DNA of 64,000 nucleotides from Hyphomonas sp. Mor2 (GCF_001854405.1 NZ_CP017718.1:1488001-1552000); one strand, 5' to 3'. Positions 38,037-46,924 are shown, numbered from the stretch's first letter. Made by a program: numbers and translations. The notes: a model not told the origin generated them from the letters alone.

Positions 38037-38050
38037 GTGACGGACGTCAC
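38037..38050. promoter_or_regulatory. Palindromic operator candidate before the P450-DyP gene
   Basis: GTGACG-GA-CGTCAC is a perfect 6-base inverted repeat with a 2-base centre in the 88-base gap between the cyclase gene and the P450-DyP gene, 52 bases upstream of the latter. It has the size and symmetry of a dimeric repressor site. No regulator gene is next to it. A purine-rich GGAGGAGGGA at 38090-38099 is the ribosome site of the large gene. Confidence 0.4.
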
Positions 38051-38102
38051 GGAAGACATGTTCGTCTTTGATTAGTCTTCCCTTGGGCTGGAGGAGGGAT
38101 GT

Positions 38103-41100
38103 GTGGCCGACGCGAAGTATTATGATCGAATAAAAGAGCTCGAGCGTATCGAAGCTGGAAAGCCTGCGAACAGGCGCGCGATCGATGACAGTGGCTTCGA
38201 TTTTTCTGTGCTGAAGCCCAAATCCTTGTTCGGCAAGATACTCGCCAAGTTTATTCAGCAAAGATGGCTTTATGCCATTTTGAGGATCTGGTTTCCCGTC
38301 CTCAAGATTGACGGCGTCTACTTCGTCACCCGCTATGATGACGTCAGATATATTCGCGAGAATGATGCTCGCTTCGAGGCGCCTTATGGTCGGGAAATGG
38401 ACGCCCTGACCGGCGGCGCGGGTTTCCTGCTCGGTATGCGCCGTGGCCCGGACTATGATCGACAATTTCGCTGCGTCATGCACGGCGTCGCCGGTCAGCC
38501 GGCAGCCTTTCAAGCCGGAGATCTGGACAAGTTCGTGATCCCGAAAGCGGCCGCGACGGCGGATCAGCTTATCACGACCGCCGCAGGCGAGTTCGATGTC
38601 ATCGAGGATTATCTCAACCGAATTGCGGTCGAGACCTGCTGTCATCATTACGGCCTGGAGCCGGAAGACCCCAATGCGTTTGCACGTTGGCTGATGTCGC
38701 TGAGTGCGCTCCTCTTCGCCGACTATAAGGGCGAGACGCATGTGCGAGACCTCGCCATGGCCGGGGCAAAGCGCATTCACCCGGTCACCGACAAGGCCAT
38801 CGCGCAAGCCCGGTTCTGCCTTCAGAACCCGGCCGACGCTGCGGTGCGTCACGGACAGGCCTATTGCGACTGGATCTCCGACACGGTGATCGGACGCCTC
38901 GTCGCACAGCAACTCGCGGATCCGTCGATCGGGCCGAGCGATGCAGATATTCGCGGCATGATCATGGGCCTCGCCGTCGGCTTTGTTCCAACCGGCGCGG
39001 GCGGCGGCGGCGGCATTCTCGAGGTCTTGTTGAGCCGGCCGGATGCCATGAAACAGGCGCGCGTCGCCGCCGAAAGCGGCGATGACAAAGCGCTCGAAGG
39101 GATCCTGCTTGAGGCGATGCGCTTCAAGCCCCCCATTCTGCCGGGCTTGCCGCGTTATGTGGTCGCCGGTGCAGACACCGCTCCGACGGGCACAGGCAAC
39201 ACGCGCGTCGACAAGATCCCGGCAGGCTCCACCATTCTCGCGGCTTCTTTCTCGGCCATGTTCGATGGTCGCAAGTTTGGCGGCGATATCAAGCGCTTTG
39301 ACGGAACCCGGCAGCTCGGCACGGATGATCTGTCCTTCGGGGGCGTGGGCTTTCTCCATTATTGCATTGGCGAGCAAATCTTCCGCGCCATGATCACGCA
39401 ATCCTTCAAACACCTGCTTCGGTGCGAGGACCTGAAACCGGCGCCTGGCAAAGCCGGCAAGATGGAGCGGACCGGGCCGTTCCCTGTGCATATGCAGATG
39501 GTGTTCACGCCAGAGACCGGGCATCGCCAACACGCCATGCTGACGATCTGCCTGCCGCTGGAACGGCCGGACGATGCGGCGCGGATCAATCGTTGGCTCG
39601 ACGAACTGGAAAATCCGGCCTCGGACGCTGCCAGAGCGCGCCTGATGGCGCAGCCGCACCTTCACTTCACCCACATGACCGCGATCGCCGACGACGCGCG
39701 CAATATTCCCGCAAACCTGCTCATTGAACTGAACGCAGATGGAGAGGCGGACACGGCCATTTCCGCCTTCGTGGACGGGTTGTGGGACGTGGACCCGTTT
39801 CAGCAAATCATGAGCACCGCACTCGGCCTTGTCACAGCGACGCCCGACAAGGTGAAGGCCGGGCTGAAGGCGCATAATTATCAACTGAAAATCACGCCCT
39901 GGCCGGATCCGAAGCACAAGACGATGGGCCTGAACTTCAATGGCTTGCTAGAGCAGTCCGTTCCCCAGATTGAACAGGAGCAAGCGCTTGCCGGGGCCGC
40001 TCGCAACCACCTCGACACGCTCTTGCAGAGGCGCGGCGGCAATGATCCCTCAGCGCGTGAGGCGGTCGAGTTCATTCGCCGTCAGCTTAGCCATGGTGAT
40101 CACGCGGCGAAGCTGATCCAGCCGCTGCAGAAATCTCCCGCCGTGTCGCGGCGCCCGACCTTGCCGCTTGGTGAAACCCTCAGCCTGTACATGAAGGATC
40201 GCGGCCTCCAGGTCGCGTTGCTCGGCGGCATGGGCCTGTTCTGGCTCGCCTATCTGGTCTTTCTCTACGGTGGTCTGCCTCGAGACGTCACCTGGGCAGG
40301 CCTTGGAAACATGGCCGTGAATGTGGTTCATATCGTGCTGGCCTTTGGCGTGTTCTATGGCTTTCACGGCTTGCGACAGCTTTTTTTTGGGCGCGGGTCC
40401 AAGACGTCGCTTCTCGGTTGGTCGATCGCCACAACACTGGCCTATCTTGTTTTGACCCCCATCGGAATTTGGGCACCAGGCGCGCTCGACCATGTGGCCC
40501 GCCCGGATTATCTCGCACGGCTTTACGCACTCGGCGCGCTGGCCTGGAAGCTGGCGCTCTCAGCGGTCTTCGGCGTGATCCTGTGGCTGGTCACGGTGCT
40601 CGGCTTCGGCTGGCTGTTCCTGCAGCTTCTGAAAGCCAGCGAAGCGGGCATGCCGCCGGAAGACACCGATCTCGATCTGGAGAAATTTGACGCGATCATG
40701 CAGCGGGAGAACCAGTCCGATCACGCGCAGAACCATATCATTTTCGTCACGCCCCTGAAAGACAATCCCAAATGGTTGCGGCGTGTGACCATGTTTATCG
40801 GCTTCTATTTCATCAAGACGCTGGTGCTTTATCGCTTCCGATTCGGCTTCGTCCTGGATCTCGGCACCATCCACTTTGCCCGCTGGTTCCTGCTGCCCAA
40901 GTCCCACACAATGGTCTTCTACTCGAATTATGATGGCAGCGGGGAATCCTATTTCGAGGATTTCGTTACCAAGGCGCGCTGGGGCCAGACCGGGGTCTGG
41001 AGCAATGGCAAAGGATTCCCGGAGACCGAGAACCTCCTGTTCAAGGGTGCCAAGGATGCGACGCGGTTCAAACGCTGGATCCGGCACCATCAGCAGGTCT

Positions 41101-42752
41101 CCCGCTTCTGGTTCGCCCGCTTCAAGGACCTGTCGACCCGGGATATCCGGCGCAATGCGATGATCTGCGACGGCCTCGCGAAAGCCAGGAGCGATAGCGA
41201 GTATCGCGCCCTGATCGAGCTGATGACGACGCGTCCACGTGATGAAAACACGCTCGAGACGCGCGAGATCCAGAGCCTGATCCTGCGCGGCATGGGCAAT
41301 CTCAAGGCCGCCGAGATGGTCACGCTTAGCTTTCCCGAGGCTGGCGAGGCAGGAGACGCCGCTCTGTCCACCTGGTTGGCGGACCTTTCGGGTCTTTCAA
41401 CTCAGCCGAAACATGCACGCGCCACGTTTGATACACGCCTCGACAAGCACGAGACGCAGGCGATCAATGTCGCGATCTCGCCGGGCGGTCTGCGACGGCT
41501 TCGCCTGCAGGACGTGCATCATGTGCACAAGGATCTGCGCAGCGACGGGTTTGCCTCCCTGCCCGCCGCCTTTCGGGGCGGAATGACCAGTCCAGGGCGG
41601 CAACAGATCCTTGGCGACGATAACCACGCCGACTGGCATTGGGGCGGCGATGCGGAGCCAGATGCGGTTCTTATGGTCTATGCCGAAACAGAGACAGAGC
41701 TCGAGACCCTGGTCGCGCGCGAGGTTGCCCTCCTGAAGGCGGCTGGCTTCACCGTCGGTCCGCAAATCCGGACGAAGACGATCACCGAGAAGCCGATGCG
41801 CGAACCCTTCGGCTTTGTCGACGGCGTCTCGCAGCCGGTCATTCGCGGCAGTGCGGGCAGCCTCGCCCCGCACAATCAGATACATGTCGTGGATCCCGGC
41901 GAATTCGTCCTGGGATACCGGGACAATACGGAATATTTCCCGACCTCCCCAATGGTGAACGGCCTGGCGCCCGGCGCGGCGCAATTGCCCTCGCTTCCCG
42001 ATCAGGCGCTCGACGACTATCCGGCCTTCGGAAACGATCCGCACACCGGGCCGCGCGATCTGGGCAAGAACGGGTCTTTCCTGGTGATCCGTCAGCTCGA
42101 ACAGGATACGACCGGATTTACAACCCATCTGACCACGCAGGCAAAGAACGTGCGCGAGGCGTACGGGCTGGATTATGTTGACGCGGACTGGATCGCGGCG
42201 AAGCTGATGGGGCGCTGGAAGAATGGCTCTTCCATTTTGCGCTATCCACACAAGCAGAACCCGTCTCCGCCTGAGACTCTCAGCGTTGCCGACAATACGT
42301 TCCAGTTTGGCGCTGAGGACCCTCAAGGCGTGAAATGTCCGTTCGGCGCGCATATTCGGCGGGCCAATCCTCGTGACAGCCAGGATCCGGCAATCCCCGA
42401 TCGGCAGATCGAACTGTCCAACCGGCACCGCCTGCTGCGCCGCGGACGCGCCTATCACAAGGACGGCAAGGACGGGCTCCTGTTCATGTGCCTGAACGCG
42501 AACCTTGAGCGCCAGTTCGAGTTCGTCCAGCAAACCTGGCTGAACAGCCCGCGCTTCCATGGCCTGCAGGCCGAGTATGACTCGATCGCCGGTCAGGCAC
42601 CGATGGCGGAGAACAGGCTGTCCATTCCAACAGCAGCAGGGCCCATTCAGGTCAAAGGCCTGCAATCCTTCGTGACGGTGAAAGGCGGCGGCTATTTCTT
42701 CATGCCGAGCCGGTCGGCACTGCGTTTCTTCAGCGCGTTTGTGGCATCCTGA
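38103..42752 (+). CDS. Cytochrome P450 - membrane domain - DyP-type peroxidase fusion
   Basis: This 1549-residue chain starts at GTG 38103 after a strong ribosome site. Residues 1-440 are a cytochrome P450: I helix MIMGLAVGFVPTGAG (285-300), E337-A-M-R340 as the ExxR motif, and heme ligand Cys421 in FGGVGFLHYCIG, one residue longer than the usual loop. The I helix lacks the normal acid before Thr297. Residues 455-560 and 918-1025 are two related modules (PHLHFTHM...LLIELNADGEAD and GTIHFARW...VFYSNYDGSGESY). Helices at about 703-723, 735-757, 768-790 and 812-840 cross the membrane. Residues 1100-1549 are a DyP peroxidase with catalytic Asp1240 in GFVDG, proximal heme ligand His1417 in CPFGAHIRRANPRD, and distal Arg candidates in RLLRRGRAYHKD. 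Both heme sites look intact. A concerted peroxide-driven lipid oxidation is an inference. Confidence 0.9.
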   Translation: MADAKYYDRIKELERIEAGKPANRRAIDDSGFDFSVLKPKSLFGKILAKFIQQRWLYAILRIWFPVLKIDGVYFVTRYDDVRYIRENDARFEAPYGREMDALTGGAGFLLGMRRGPDYDRQFRCVMHGVAGQPAAFQAGDLDKFVIPKAAATADQLITTAAGEFDVIEDYLNRIAVETCCHHYGLEPEDPNAFARWLMSLSALLFADYKGETHVRDLAMAGAKRIHPVTDKAIAQARFCLQNPADAAVRHGQAYCDWISDTVIGRLVAQQLADPSIGPSDADIRGMIMGLAVGFVPTGAGGGGGILEVLLSRPDAMKQARVAAESGDDKALEGILLEAMRFKPPILPGLPRYVVAGADTAPTGTGNTRVDKIPAGSTILAASFSAMFDGRKFGGDIKRFDGTRQLGTDDLSFGGVGFLHYCIGEQIFRAMITQSFKHLLRCEDLKPAPGKAGKMERTGPFPVHMQMVFTPETGHRQHAMLTICLPLERPDDAARINRWLDELENPASDAARARLMAQPHLHFTHMTAIADDARNIPANLLIELNADGEADTAISAFVDGLWDVDPFQQIMSTALGLVTATPDKVKAGLKAHNYQLKITPWPDPKHKTMGLNFNGLLEQSVPQIEQEQALAGAARNHLDTLLQRRGGNDPSAREAVEFIRRQLSHGDHAAKLIQPLQKSPAVSRRPTLPLGETLSLYMKDRGLQVALLGGMGLFWLAYLVFLYGGLPRDVTWAGLGNMAVNVVHIVLAFGVFYGFHGLRQLFFGRGSKTSLLGWSIATTLAYLVLTPIGIWAPGALDHVARPDYLARLYALGALAWKLALSAVFGVILWLVTVLGFGWLFLQLLKASEAGMPPEDTDLDLEKFDAIMQRENQSDHAQNHIIFVTPLKDNPKWLRRVTMFIGFYFIKTLVLYRFRFGFVLDLGTIHFARWFLLPKSHTMVFYSNYDGSGESYFEDFVTKARWGQTGVWSNGKGFPETENLLFKGAKDATRFKRWIRHHQQVSRFWFARFKDLSTRDIRRNAMICDGLAKARSDSEYRALIELMTTRPRDENTLETREIQSLILRGMGNLKAAEMVTLSFPEAGEAGDAALSTWLADLSGLSTQPKHARATFDTRLDKHETQAINVAISPGGLRRLRLQDVHHVHKDLRSDGFASLPAAFRGGMTSPGRQQILGDDNHADWHWGGDAEPDAVLMVYAETETELETLVAREVALLKAAGFTVGPQIRTKTITEKPMREPFGFVDGVSQPVIRGSAGSLAPHNQIHVVDPGEFVLGYRDNTEYFPTSPMVNGLAPGAAQLPSLPDQALDDYPAFGNDPHTGPRDLGKNGSFLVIRQLEQDTTGFTTHLTTQAKNVREAYGLDYVDADWIAAKLMGRWKNGSSILRYPHKQNPSPPETLSVADNTFQFGAEDPQGVKCPFGAHIRRANPRDSQDPAIPDRQIELSNRHRLLRRGRAYHKDGKDGLLFMCLNANLERQFEFVQQTWLNSPRFHGLQAEYDSIAGQAPMAENRLSIPTAAGPIQVKGLQSFVTVKGGGYFFMPSRSALRFFSAFVAS

Positions 42753-42762
42753 GCGCGACCCC

Positions 42763-43551
42763 TTACCCGCTCAACGCGCCCAGAATGGCGTCCGCCGTCT
42801 TCGCGGCATTCTGATCGAGCACGGAGCCCTGGATATCCAGCCGCTCAACCAATTGCGCACCGGAGATCAAACTGGCGGCCCGACGTGACGGTTCGAGCAA
42901 GCCGGATTGTGTGGCGATGATCGTAGCCGAGCGCTCCAGACGGTCGAACTGGCGCTCAACGTCGCAGGTAAAGGCCGCGTGAAACGTCGCGTTTTGGCGC
43001 GGGCCGTTGGCGACCTGGTCCGCGAACATTTCAAGACTGCGCTCCAGAGGTTGAGTCTCCACCCGAGACGTGACGGCGCGTTCCCAGGCTTTTTCCTGGC
43101 TGGTCAGGTCCAGCGTCGGCTCATATGGCGCGCCGGTCATAGGCAGGTACTTCGCCCGCGTTTCCGGGTCGAACGCCGGGACGTCCACGAGCGCGATGTG
43201 CGAGACCTGATCTGCGAGACGCAAGGCCACTTCGACCGCGACGAGACAGCCGGAGTGAAAACCGGTCAACTGGACCGGGGACTCGCCTGAGAGGGCTCCG
43301 ATCAACGCGCACATGCTTCGCGCATAATCCTCGATCGACGGTGTGGGAGTGTCGCCATCCGATCCCCCCTGGCCCGGATAATCCGGTGCGATCACGCGTC
43401 GACCCCGGGCCAGCAAGGGCAGGATCGCCGAATAGGCGATGCCACTGAACGGCGCTGGCGAGAAACAATAGAGATCCGGCGCACCCTCACCCGTCATGCG
43501 CCAGTGGATCTGGCCTTCCGGCCCGTCGCTATACCCTTTTCGAATGCTCAT
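42763..43551 (-). CDS. Alpha/beta-fold hydrolase
   Basis: The 262-residue protein starts at ATG 43551, which overlaps the MFS stop as ATGA; a longer open frame only reads into the transporter. The fold is visible as RRVIAPDYPGQGGSDG (strand after the oxyanion turn), then GFHSGCLVAVEVAL, the nucleophile elbow G-F-H-S-G, with Ser as nucleophile. VDVPAFDPE follows in the acid region. The catalytic His at the C-terminus is not obvious: the end reads LVERLDIQGSVLDQNAAKTADAIL, without a clear His. The enzyme may be an esterase, a C-C hydrolase or an inactive relative. It closes the leftward VOC-MDR-VOC-MFS series. Confidence 0.75.
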   Translation of the reverse strand: MSIRKGYSDGPEGQIHWRMTGEGAPDLYCFSPAPFSGIAYSAILPLLARGRRVIAPDYPGQGGSDGDTPTPSIEDYARSMCALIGALSGESPVQLTGFHSGCLVAVEVALRLADQVSHIALVDVPAFDPETRAKYLPMTGAPYEPTLDLTSQEKAWERAVTSRVETQPLERSLEMFADQVANGPRQNATFHAAFTCDVERQFDRLERSATIIATQSGLLEPSRRAASLISGAQLVERLDIQGSVLDQNAAKTADAILGALSG

Positions 43552-44906
43552 GCCGCGCTCGACTCTGAGGATTGAGAGGCATCGAGCCGGTTCATCTGCG
43601 CGATATAGAGCCGCCGAATGATCGGCAGAAGCAGGAACGGGATCAGGCCATACATTAGCGGCACCGCCCCGACAGCGAGATTGAGATTGTCCTCGCCAAA
43701 CACGCGCGAGGACAGAATCCCGACGGTCGGCGGTCCCAGCCACAGCCCGGCCATGGAGATGGCCATATAGTAGAGCGCCACGACCTGTCCGCGGATCTGT
43801 GCCGGTGTGATCAGCAGCAGGCCGGTCACGCCGATGCAGGAGACCATGCCGATCCCGATCGTGTTGATGCAGAGCACCGCATAGGCCGTCCACCCGGTCG
43901 GCATCAGCATCGCAATAGCACCGGTGGGAACCATGATCAGGAATCCGGCAATCAGTATGCGCAATGGTGCATCGCGCATCCCTGCCTGCGTCCAGCGATC
44001 TGATAGGACGCCCCAGAGCAGAATATTTGCCGGTCCGATGGCCAGGATGGCGGTCGCGTTGACGAAGGCATAATACTCCGTCTCCCAGCCCCAGACCCGC
44101 TTGAAGGTCGAAGCGAGATAGCCCTGGCTATAAGCGATGATCGTCATCACGCAGATCAGCGACACATAGCCGAGATAGGTCCCCCAATGGCGCGCCACAT
44201 AGCCGAGCGCGTCGCTCATATCATTGCCTTTGAGGCTGTCATCTTCGATCACCGTCAGACGCCGTTCCGGTTCGCCGAGGAAAAAGAACCAGGCCGCGAC
44301 CAGGAGGCCCGGAATGCCGATCATGAAGAAGGCCGTCTGCCACGGGGCGAGTGTGCCGAGGATCGGGATATCGATCGCCTGTGTGCTCTTGGCCCAGATC
44401 AGGATACCGCCGCCCAGGAAGCTCGCCGCGGCCGCCCCTATGGTCAGCGCCATGGTGTAGAAGGCAATGGGTTTGCCGCGCTCTTCGGGCGGAAAGCTGT
44501 CGCCTATCATCGAGAAGGCGGCCGGGCTGAGCGTCGCTTCTCCGGCGCCGACGCTGAGACGCGCCATGAACATCTGCCAGAAATTCTGGGCGACGCCCGA
44601 CAGGGCCGTCGCGACCGACCAGAAGGCGATCCCGATCCCGACCAGCCAGGTCCGCCGGACGCGATCCACGAGCCAGCCAATGAACAGGCCAGAGGTCGCA
44701 TAGACGATCGAGAAAGCCGGGCCGAGGATCCAGCCAATCTGTTCATCGGAGAGGTTCAGGTCGGCCTTGATCGGCTCGATCAGCAGCTCAATGATCTTGC
44801 GGTCCGCATAGCTGAAAACATAAGCCACCGTCAGCGCAATGACGAGGATCCAGCCTTTGCTCGCCGGAGGATAAGGTTTTCCAGATTCGCGCGCAGGTTC
44901 ACTCAC
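43548..44906 (-). CDS. MFS transporter (spinster-like group)
   Basis: This 452-residue permease has about 12 membrane helices. The N-terminal half reads VLVIALTVAYVFSYADRKIIELLIEPIKADLNLSDEQIGWILGPAFSIVYATSGLFIGWLVDRVRR, and GWLVDRVRR is the MFS motif A between helices 2 and 3. The Y-x-D-R-x-I-E-x-L-I-E-P-I-K start is typical of a group common in sphingomonads and hyphomonads whose members lie beside catabolic genes. The start is GTG 44906, overlapping the VOC gene stop (GTGA). The cargo is probably an organic acid or lipid-like compound processed by the neighbouring enzymes, which is inference. Confidence 0.88.
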   Translation of the reverse strand: MSEPARESGKPYPPASKGWILVIALTVAYVFSYADRKIIELLIEPIKADLNLSDEQIGWILGPAFSIVYATSGLFIGWLVDRVRRTWLVGIGIAFWSVATALSGVAQNFWQMFMARLSVGAGEATLSPAAFSMIGDSFPPEERGKPIAFYTMALTIGAAAASFLGGGILIWAKSTQAIDIPILGTLAPWQTAFFMIGIPGLLVAAWFFFLGEPERRLTVIEDDSLKGNDMSDALGYVARHWGTYLGYVSLICVMTIIAYSQGYLASTFKRVWGWETEYYAFVNATAILAIGPANILLWGVLSDRWTQAGMRDAPLRILIAGFLIMVPTGAIAMLMPTGWTAYAVLCINTIGIGMVSCIGVTGLLLITPAQIRGQVVALYYMAISMAGLWLGPPTVGILSSRVFGEDNLNLAVGAVPLMYGLIPFLLLPIIRRLYIAQMNRLDASQSSESSAA

Positions 44907-45358
44907 GATGTGCCCTCCAGAATGGTGTAGATGACGATCAGATTGTCATCGAAATCGACGATCCCGATCTCGCGCCCGATACGGCCATCGTTGGTTTCCA
45001 GCCGCTCTTCGGGATACACGGTCAGCCCCAGCTTTCGGGCGCCGTCCATGACAGTGTCCGGGTCCGCCATATCGAGCACGATGGCGCTGCGGCGTGGCGG
45101 CGGAACGGGGGGCAAGTCGATCCCCTTGATCTCGGTCAACGCCATGACGCGCACTTGATCGCGGGTCGACAGCGTACAGAAGCCGAGTTCCGCCCCGTCC
45201 GGGATATTGAAGACCGGGATCGAATAGCTTTCCGGATTGTGGCCATGCTGATAGGCCACCTCAAAGCCGAGCACATCGCGATAGAAAGTCAGTGCCCGCT
45301 CCAGGTCAGCGACGACAAAATTGCCTCGCTGGAATCGCACAAAGGGTTTGTCAGTCAT
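44903..45358 (-). CDS. VOC-family (glyoxalase/bleomycin-resistance fold) protein
   Basis: The 151-residue protein shows a tandem beta-alpha-beta-beta-beta VOC module: FQRGNFVVADLERALTFYRDVLGFEVAYQHGHNPESY in the first half and AIVLDMADPDTVMDGARKLGLTVYPEERLETNDGRIGREIGIVDFDDNLIVIYTILE in the second. The metal-ligand positions of glyoxalase I (His/Glu pairs) are not clearly filled: the first strand has Asn instead of His and the last strand ends IVIYTILE. It may bind rather than convert its ligand. It is coupled to the MFS gene and lies 12 bases after the reductase gene. Confidence 0.8.
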   Translation of the reverse strand: MTDKPFVRFQRGNFVVADLERALTFYRDVLGFEVAYQHGHNPESYSIPVFNIPDGAELGFCTLSTRDQVRVMALTEIKGIDLPPVPPPRRSAIVLDMADPDTVMDGARKLGLTVYPEERLETNDGRIGREIGIVDFDDNLIVIYTILEGTS

Positions 45359-45370
45359 CGCGTTTCTTCC

Positions 45371-46444
45371 TCATATCCAGACATCCGGTTCGCCGCGGAC
45401 CCGGCACAGCTGCTTGCCGGTATTGGCGCCGGAATAGAGACCGGCCAGCGCCGCCGGCATGTGCTCGAATCCATCCGTGATTTGCTCGACCGGGGTGAGC
45501 TGCCCGGCGCGGATCCAGTCGGCCATTTCCGCCATGGCGCGGCCCCAATCGCTGAGATGATTGTAGACGAAAAAGCCCCGCATCTGGGCATCGCTGCGCC
45601 GCAATCTTGTATAGTTCGGCAACCGATACGGCGTCTCCAGCGTATACTCACTGATCGAGCCACACAGCACGATCCGGGCATTCAGGCGCAAATGGTCCAG
45701 TGCCGCATCGAGCGTTGGGCCACCGACATTGTCGAAATAGAGATCCAGCCCGTCCGGCAAAGCCGCCGCGAGATCGGTCGGCACCCGCCCGGCCTTGTAG
45801 TCCACCACCGCATCGCATCCGAGCTCTGCCGCCAGCGCGCATTTCTCCGCGCCTCCGGCCAAGCCCACGGTTCGGCATCCGCTCACATTCGAAGCCATTT
45901 GGATGACCAGAGACCCGACCCCACCGACAGCGCCTGACACCAGAACTGTATCGCCAGGTTTCGGCTGACCGACCGTATAGAAGCCCGCCCAGGCGGACAG
46001 GCCTGTCATGCCAAGCGCGCCAAGCCCGAGCGAACTGGGCAATCCGTTGGGCGGCATCAGACGAAACTTCTCCGCTGGCGTCATCTTCGAGACCTTGTAA
46101 GTCCGCCAGCCCAGCTGGCCCTGGACGACTTGTCCCTCTTTCCAGTCGGGGTGCCGTGACTTTGCGATCTGCGCCACGCCGCGACCATGGATCACGTCGC
46201 CAATCGCCAGAGGGGCTTCACCTGCGAAAGACTGCCCGCTCATATACCCACGCATGACCGGAGCGAGGCTGAGATACAGGGTCTTGAGCAGGACCTCGCC
46301 GTCCTTCAGGTCTGGGATGGGGTCATGCGTCAGCTCGAAATCGTCGGTGCGCACATTGCCGTCCGGACGACGCGCGACGCGCCAGCTCTGGATCAGCGAC
46401 TCATCAAGTTCAAACCCGTGAGAGACTTGCGCAAATCCGGCCAT
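45371..46444 (-). CDS. NADP-dependent double-bond reductase (zinc-free MDR family)
   Basis: The 357-residue protein belongs to the medium-chain reductases of the leukotriene B4 12-hydroxydehydrogenase / CurA group, which reduce the C=C bond of enones and enals with NADPH. Landmarks are LSLAPVMRGYMSG near residue 65, the cofactor loop VLVSGAVGGVGSLVIQMA, CDAVVDYKAG, and LDLYFDNVGGPTLDAALDHLRLNARIVLCGSISEY, typical of this group. There is no zinc-binding cysteine set. It sits between two VOC genes in a leftward series with the transporter and hydrolase, which suggests breakdown of an unsaturated ketone or lipid product. Confidence 0.9.
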   Translation of the reverse strand: MAGFAQVSHGFELDESLIQSWRVARRPDGNVRTDDFELTHDPIPDLKDGEVLLKTLYLSLAPVMRGYMSGQSFAGEAPLAIGDVIHGRGVAQIAKSRHPDWKEGQVVQGQLGWRTYKVSKMTPAEKFRLMPPNGLPSSLGLGALGMTGLSAWAGFYTVGQPKPGDTVLVSGAVGGVGSLVIQMASNVSGCRTVGLAGGAEKCALAAELGCDAVVDYKAGRVPTDLAAALPDGLDLYFDNVGGPTLDAALDHLRLNARIVLCGSISEYTLETPYRLPNYTRLRRSDAQMRGFFVYNHLSDWGRAMAEMADWIRAGQLTPVEQITDGFEHMPAALAGLYSGANTGKQLCRVRGEPDVWI

Positions 46445-46450
46445 AGCGCG

Positions 46451-46924
46451 TCAGTCGTGGACTTTCACGACCTGATTGACCTCGAAGAAATAGCCATCGA
46501 GATCCCAGAACGAACAGCCAATCATGTCCTTGACCTTGCCGTCGGCGCCTGTGACCGACCATTCGCGCGGCTCAGAGTGGATACGGCTGCCAAGGGCGCG
46601 AGCGCGCTCGAGGGCGCCGCGTCCATCCTGCGACGCAACCACAAAGACCGGAGCGCCAAACTTGATTTCGGTCGGCAGCTCCTCCGGCGCATCCATTTTA
46701 GGATCCAGCCATTCCAGCAGGCCGATCATGCCGATCAGGTCGTGATTGGCTTTCAGAATGATGAGCCGAGTCTGGTCGCCCTTCTTGCCGGCCGCGAGCT
46801 GTTCACCGGACAGCGTGAACGGCGTGTCCATCCACCGGGTCATGCCGAAAACCTGCTCATACCAATCCGCCGCACGGTCGCCATCGCGAACCAGCAGCGT
46901 CGTGCGTTTAATGTCATCCGCCAA
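46451..46924 (-). CDS. VOC-family protein
   Basis: This 157-residue VOC protein starts at TTG 46924, with AAAGGA eight bases upstream. It begins MADDIKRTTLLVRDGDRAADWYEQVFGMTRWMDTPFTLSG and ends IGCSFWDLDGYFFEVNQVVKVHD. The last strand carries Glu in the usual metal position (FFEV), so a metal-dependent lyase or dioxygenase-like activity is possible, unlike its neighbour. It differs strongly from the other VOC protein of the cluster, so the pair is not a recent duplication. It is probably the first gene of the leftward cluster. Confidence 0.8.
   Translation of the reverse strand: MADDIKRTTLLVRDGDRAADWYEQVFGMTRWMDTPFTLSGEQLAAGKKGDQTRLIILKANHDLIGMIGLLEWLDPKMDAPEELPTEIKFGAPVFVVASQDGRGALERARALGSRIHSEPREWSVTGADGKVKDMIGCSFWDLDGYFFEVNQVVKVHD

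Noticed and set aside
37890-39917. Long minus-strand open frame of 675 codons opposite the P450-DyP gene
   Set aside because: It is antisense to a gene with clear P450 motifs, has His/Arg-rich low-complexity composition and no recognisable fold; long antisense frames are expected at this GC content.
41397-42665. Minus-strand open frame of 422 codons opposite the DyP domain
   Set aside because: Antisense to the conserved GFVDG and GAHIRRANPRD segments and without any motif of its own.
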